Assembly (NCBI GenBank): GCA_020091685.1 | Contig: CM034604.1 | Location: 10,996,519-11,060,518 of the forward strand | Length of the DNA stretch: 64,000 bases | Source of the DNA: Lutjanus erythropterus | Taxonomy: Eukaryota > Chordata > Actinopteri > Lutjaniformes > Lutjanidae | Direction of reading: 5' to 3' | Shown: piece after piece, positions 59,230 to 64,000 of the stretch | Layout: every line of letters begins with the position of its first letter | Numbering within the stretch: position 1 is the stretch's first letter | The notes under the pieces: model-generated | Seen by the model: only the letters and a program-made list of their open reading frames with translations | What the model was told of the DNA's origin: nothing | Database searches by the model: none | Program-made: the position numbers and the translations under genes

Positions 59230-59400
59230 TGGTATCAGTATAGTATCGATATCAGGGGAGTAAATCACTTTTATCACAATACAATATTATATCGATTCTT
59301 TGGACAGTAAAACGATATCTGCATCTAAAGTCTGCTACAATATGATATTAATATCAGGCAATATCATTTGTCCATTTAACACAATAAGTTGCATTTATCC
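59230..59400. repeat. hAT-like subterminal fragment
   Basis: GGTATCAGTATAGTATCGAT, ATTATATCGATTCTTTGGAC and ATATGATATTAATATCAGGC are the CGATA-type words of fish hAT ends; no complete element is seen. Confidence 0.4.
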
Positions 59401-62070
59401 CAACTGACAAAAAGCAATTAAATTATGATTTAACAGCTTTATGACTGAACTCCAGCATAATGTTTATGGGGGTAACCGCGCACATTTTCAGACAGCTTTC
59501 CCTGTAAGGCTTTCATAGTGCTACACTCTGACAAAAGTGACAGACACAGTTGTCTCAAGGATGGCATGAAAGAGCCAGAGAAAGTTCAAAGCTGACAAGC
59601 ACTTCTGAGGAAGTGTACTGGCACCTCAATGCTGTCTCACTAAGCATGGGTGAGCATTTCAGCACCATGGACAAGGCCACTCTCAGCCTGTTCCAGCCAG
59701 GACTTTCAGGACCCACCGCAGCTGCAACAACCTTGAATTAAACTCACAATGAAATACAAAATAAGTTTTATTAGGATTGTTCAAAACTTGATCGATCGTG
59801 TAACTTAACAATAAAACTAAAAGGATTACAGAAATGCGATTGTCTCACATTTAACATCAAATGCATCATGGAATTTGACAAGCTGAGCAGGTTTGATGCC
59901 TGGATTATGGTCACTGGCAAGATTTGGATTTACTAAAGATTAAGATCACAAAGACAGGTTTAAGTTTAACATGTTCACTGTCACTGAGGCTGATGGCAAG
60001 GTAACATGTTTTGCAAGTTATAACAGTTCTTACAATTCATCTCAAGGGGGACATCTGTACCAAATTTCAACATAATACATCTGATAGTGGTTGTGACATT
60101 TTTTTCAATTGCACAAATGTCAATAGGCTTCATCGCAGGCATGACATAATTAGTCTTTGACAATAAACCAAGGTTTAATTCCAAATGGTTAGTATTACAC
60201 TTACAAACCACACTTTTAAAAAATTGTGGTAAATACTCCCAGACCCAGGTGCAACATACAACGTGGGTTTGTTTTGTTCTTATTCTGAAAATAAAATACA
60301 TATTAGCTATGACATGGCTCAAACCCATGGAGAAAGAAGTGAGCAAAAAAAGCCTAGAAGCACAGGCACACGTATCTGCGCGTACAGATGTACTCATGTC
60401 ATGTGCATTTTGTATAGTACAGATTCAGACTGAGGCTTTTCCTGGCAGCCAGTGTGGCCTAAAGAGGTGAGGGCTGGAGGACAGGATGCCCCCAGAGAGA
60501 GGGTCTCATCTTCTCTTTGAAGGCCTGCCAACAAGGAAGCATTGCTGGCTCACTGGTCAATTATGTAAACACTCTCATCCCATTTCACTTCCCAACCTAC
60601 CAGCTGCCCTTGAGAGAAAAATAACAGGGTGAATGATCTGCAGCGAGGGGACTGAGGAGGTATTAAGCGGTTTTCTTACTTAAGTTGTGTCCCGTGCTGA
60701 GTGACTATGCAATTCCCATCGCTGGCGCTATCCCATGTGGCCGCACCCACTGATTTCCCACGTACCTATTCTCCCAGCGCGAAGTCACGTTCAAAATGGC
60801 CGATGATTAACGCCATCTGCGGTGGGCGGGCGCCATGCTAACACCCTGGAACGGAATGCATGGTGCATTCCAGGTCCATCTGTGCCTGTACATACAGATA
60901 TGTACACACAGGGGAGGTCCACGGTCATGCTTGCATACTCACATGTACTGTATGTATGTGCAAAAACACAAGAACACACATAAAAAACACAGAAGAGAGA
61001 GACAGAGAGGAGGAGAGATAGGAGGAACGCTGGCGGCTCCAACCCCTATTGATAGCAAAGAGGCTTGGACTCTTTTTTCAATAAACCAACACTTCATGTC
61101 CCTGGCACTCCTTCTCAGCAGATACACTCTGCAGCATATCCAAAACAGCACGAGAGCAGGAGGATATTAATTAGCACAGCGAGAGATTGGTCCGTTTAAA
61201 AGGAGACGCGGATTTGCCCGGTGTTTGATGAGTTGTCACCAGGTCAGTAAAAATAAACACGTTACACGGCCACGGAACAGTCAGATCGCTTCACCAGAGC
61301 AGAAAAAGAACACAAGAAAACGCTCGAGTACATGCCGCAATTAATATGTCAAAGAGTTTTCTTTGGAAATGCCATTATGGGTTTTGTGATCGTGACTCAC
61401 TCAGATGATTTGAGTCACAATTATGTGACCTTGAGGCAAACATGTTGTCTTTAAAGATGCACGTTTCTGCTTCTGACAAATGAGCAAATGACTATCATGT
61501 ATATGTCAGCTTGGAGGAAAAACAGGTGCAGAGGTAATATACTTACACCTTCTCTTATTCTCCAGGCCGTCGCCATCCCTCCATTATTTATGTCACCATA
61601 GGCGTTTAGAGTTTATTATGCACAAGGGTCAAGGTGCTGGAAGATGTTTTATTTGAGTGACATAATAGCTCTAACGCTCAGAGGCAAAGAGGAGCGGGAG
61701 AATTATGCAGCTTTCAGAAGAGCCATTTGTCATCATCCTCTTTTTTTGCTTTTTAGTTGGCCCTCTCTACTGCTGTGTCTGTTTGTTTGTTTATTTGCTT
61801 TTTTTTTTTTTTTTTTTTTTTTTGCTCCCCCGTGCTAAAAGGAGATGAATCCATTTTGTGCTTTAGTGTGTGGGAAAAATTCCAACAGAAACGTTTTACA
61901 GCCCTCCCTCTTCATGGGAGCTAAGAGGAGCTCAGCTATTTTTGCTGCGGGGGAGACGAGGCGAGGCGAGGCGAGTGGAAATGCGAGCTCACTCGATGTT
62001 TGGCTGCTGGTGGAGCTGGGGAAGATGTGAGAAGATAAATGGCTTTGTTCTTTGCAGACTCGCGGCAGTA
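59401..62070. other. Upstream nrxn3 intron, few repeats
   Basis: Little recognised repeat content. A CpG-rich patch lies at 60715-60850 (with CAAAATGGCCGATGATTAA), a T run at 61800-61823, and 61340-61760 is complex, unrepetitive sequence that could be conserved non-coding DNA. Confidence 0.45.
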
Positions 62071-62610
62071 CAAAAAAACCTTTAATATTTACCTACCCCC
62101 CCCCTGAAAAATACAAACATAAGGGGCAGCAGTTTTCATTAGAGCATGTTTGCCATGACTGCGCATGTATGGAAATCCCTACACTATATCCAATATGCCG
62201 ATATTTTCCAAGTCATTTTGGTCAATTGCCAATACCAATATATGCCCATATTTTTATGATCAAGTCTCTACTGGAATTTACTTATTATTCTGCCAGTCTT
62301 ATCATGATGGCAGATGCAGCCATGAATAAAATGTTTAGCAAAATAAAATACAATGTTTCTTGAAATAAAGTACGATTTTCAAAATAAAATACATCAAATA
62401 AAAACCCCTTTAATATTTACCTTTCCCCCTGAGAAATACAAACATAACGGAAAGCAATTTTCATTATGGCATGTATGCCATAATATATGGAAACCTTTAC
62501 ACAAGGGATGCACAATATTGGATTTTTTTCAATATTCAATATGCTGATATTTTCCAAGTAATTTTGGCCAACTGCTAAAGCTGATTCCAATACAGGTGCA
62601 ATTTTTCATT
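62071..62610 (+). repeat. Two direct copies of an about 330-bp hAT-related unit
   Basis: AACCTTTAATATTTACCTAC (62077) and CCCCTTTAATATTTACCTTT (62405) each continue with GAAA(A/T)ACAAACATAA, GCA(T)GTTTTCATTA, CATGT(T/A)TGCCAT and GATATTTTCCAAGT(C/A)ATTTTGG. The TGCCGATATTTTCCAAG portion is typical of fish hAT subterminal sequence. Confidence 0.75.
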
Positions 62611-63560
62611 ATCAGGTCAGGTCATTTTTTAAGCCTATATCTGATCATATCCATGATGTGCCGATAATATCTTCCATCTAACTAACACACACTTGACAAG
62701 AGGAAAGAGGACACTTCTTGGTGAAATTGTAAAAAGGCAGAGAGGGAAACGGCTGATGGAAGTCATTTATAAACAACATGACAACCGGCACCAGTCGAGA
62801 CAGAGCAGGAAGACTGCTCAAAAGGGCAGACTGGGAAGTGATGCTGAGATTGGAGAGGGACTGTGGGCTACTGGGAGGCTGTGGCTCCCCTCAGCATCTG
62901 GGTGAAGTTCATTAAGCAGTGGGTCTGTTGTGGAGAGACTTCATTACGAAGCAAAGCCAGAGCGTGTGGGAACGTCTGTAGCTGACGCTCCAAGGTCACA
63001 GCTCGTCCCCGGGGTCAGAGACTTTAAAACAGGGGGGTGGAGATGATAATGATGAAGCCAATGATGACAGTGATGATAGATGATGCACAAACACTTAATA
63101 TCCTTCTTCTGCTTTACACTGCGTTTTTAAATGTATATGAACACAGGCATGAGCATACTGAGTCAATGGTCAGTAAGAAAAATGGAATTCAAGTGCAACA
63201 CTCCAGACGTGACATTAAATCTAATTAGATTTTATTTACATGTCGTATAAGTGACAGCTGAGGAGCATGAATAAGCTTCTATTTTTGCAAACAACCCTGC
63301 CTCCTACAAATTACATTTACCTATAACTAATTTGCAACAGCTAATATGGTTAAATAGAAAAACACACCACCACCTGAATTACATTTTTTATCTACATAAT
63401 GAGGAAGTGTTGTTAATTGGTGTTAATGGCCGTATCTTCAAAACATATTAAAATGTTCTCCTAACAATATCCACTCTTGCACAACAACATCTGACAACAA
63501 CTATAGCATGATTAATGTATTTTAGCTATAGCGGTATTGCTCAAGGGAAGGCAATGTCAA
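62611..63560. other. Upstream nrxn3 intron, no recognised element
   Basis: Contains GATGATAATGATGAAGCC trinucleotide-like sequence near 63040-63085; otherwise ordinary. Confidence 0.45.
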
Positions 63561-63569
63561 TTAGTTGGT

Positions 63570-63700
63570 AATATAAATTTGGCACAGATACCCATGGTGC
63601 CCCGAGGATGAATCCTAATGACTTTTATTCTAGCTCCACCTGGTTGAAGTTGATATTTGTGGTTTTGAGTGAACCAACTGGGGAATGCATCGCCATGTAA
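63570..63700 (+). repeat. Dispersed repeat related to 32490-32690
   Basis: TTGGCACAGATACCCATGG, CCGAGGATGAATCCTAATGA and GTTGAAGTTGATATTTGTGG in order match a common fish repeat. Confidence 0.6.
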
Positions 63701-63710
63701 TTAGCTAAAT

Positions 63711-64000
63711 ATAGAACTGCAACAATTACGCTGATTGATTAATTGATAAGTCAATATAAAGAAAATTAGCTGTCAACTCTTTTGATAATTGATTAATCAT
63801 TTCAATCATTTTTCAAGCAAAAATGTCAAACATTTGCTGATTCCAGCTTTATGAATTTGCCGGTTTTCTTTGTCATGTATGATAGTGTGTGAAGAGTCTT
63901 TGGGCTTTGGACTTTTGGTTGTACAAAAAAAGCAATCTGAAGACATGACTTTAGGCTCTGGGAAATTGTGATGAGTCTTTTCCACAATTTTTGATATTTT
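63711..64000 (+). repeat. hAT-derived repeat (GATTAATTGATAAG family), cut by window end
   Basis: AGAACTGCAACAATTACGC, TTTTGATAATTGATTAATC, AGCAAAAATGTCAAACATTT, TGCTGATTCCAGCTTTATGA and CTCTGGGAAATTGTGATGAG occur in the order of a very abundant teleost hAT repeat. It runs off the window edge. Confidence 0.8.

Larger units (their letters stand above)
23378..64000 (-). other. nrxn3: Large nrxn3 intron (at least 40.6 kb) upstream of the LNS2 exons
   Basis: No SS1 micro-exon (relatives have a short exon ending HLMMSEQ plus one base before REENVATF) was found by scanning minus-strand CATCAT contexts, nor any EGF or LNS1 exon. The intron is therefore longer than 40 kb, in line with the very long introns of neurexin genes. 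Confidence 0.7.

Overview
The window looks like intronic genomic DNA from a ray-finned (teleost, probably percomorph) fish. It is AT-rich, full of CA/GT microsatellites, and dense in short hAT-type DNA transposons and other dispersed repeats of a kind common in teleost genomes. The species cannot be named from the sequence. There is no bacterial, viral or organellar architecture, and almost every ATG-to-stop frame is a chance or repeat-derived frame.

The one recognisable host gene is an alpha-neurexin on the minus strand, best matched to neurexin-3 (nrxn3; teleosts carry nrxn3a and nrxn3b and I cannot separate them). Three consecutive exons of the second LNS (laminin-G-like) domain are present. 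They are a 302-nt exon at 23377-23076, the alternatively spliced SS2 cassette at 20305-20261 (45 nt, with an internal donor giving a 24-nt form), and a 162-nt exon at 17662-17501. All junctions have GT/AG signals and the phases join with or without the cassette. The rest is intron: at least 40.6 kb upstream (23378-64000), 2.8 kb and 2.6 kb between the exons, and at least 17.5 kb downstream (1-17500). I found no SS1 micro-exons and no following LNS2/LNS3 exon, so these probably lie outside the window.

Region by region. 1-17.5 kb: a BED-finger hAT 5' end (about 1.0-1.5 kb), a terminal-inverted-repeat (TIR) MITE at 9.4 kb, a small hAT at 12.0 kb, several dispersed repeats and a (GT)n tract. 17.5-23.4 kb: the exon cluster, with one hAT in each of the two short introns and a long pyrimidine-rich tract (coding sense) around the SS2 cassette. 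23.4-64 kb: a hAT with a perfect 8-bp target duplication 68 bp from the first exon, three copies of a TIR element carrying an internal minisatellite (39.9, 43.1 and 50.0 kb), a tRNA-derived SINE (38.7 kb), a 1-kb hAT (45.3 kb), other duplications, and stretches with no recognisable repeat that may hold conserved non-coding elements.

I see no new multi-gene system. The most interesting biology is the regulation and transposon loading around the neurexin SS2 cassette, and the minisatellite-bearing mobile family. Family names and comparisons with other species rest on memory. Coordinates of repeat ends were read by eye and may be off by a few bases.
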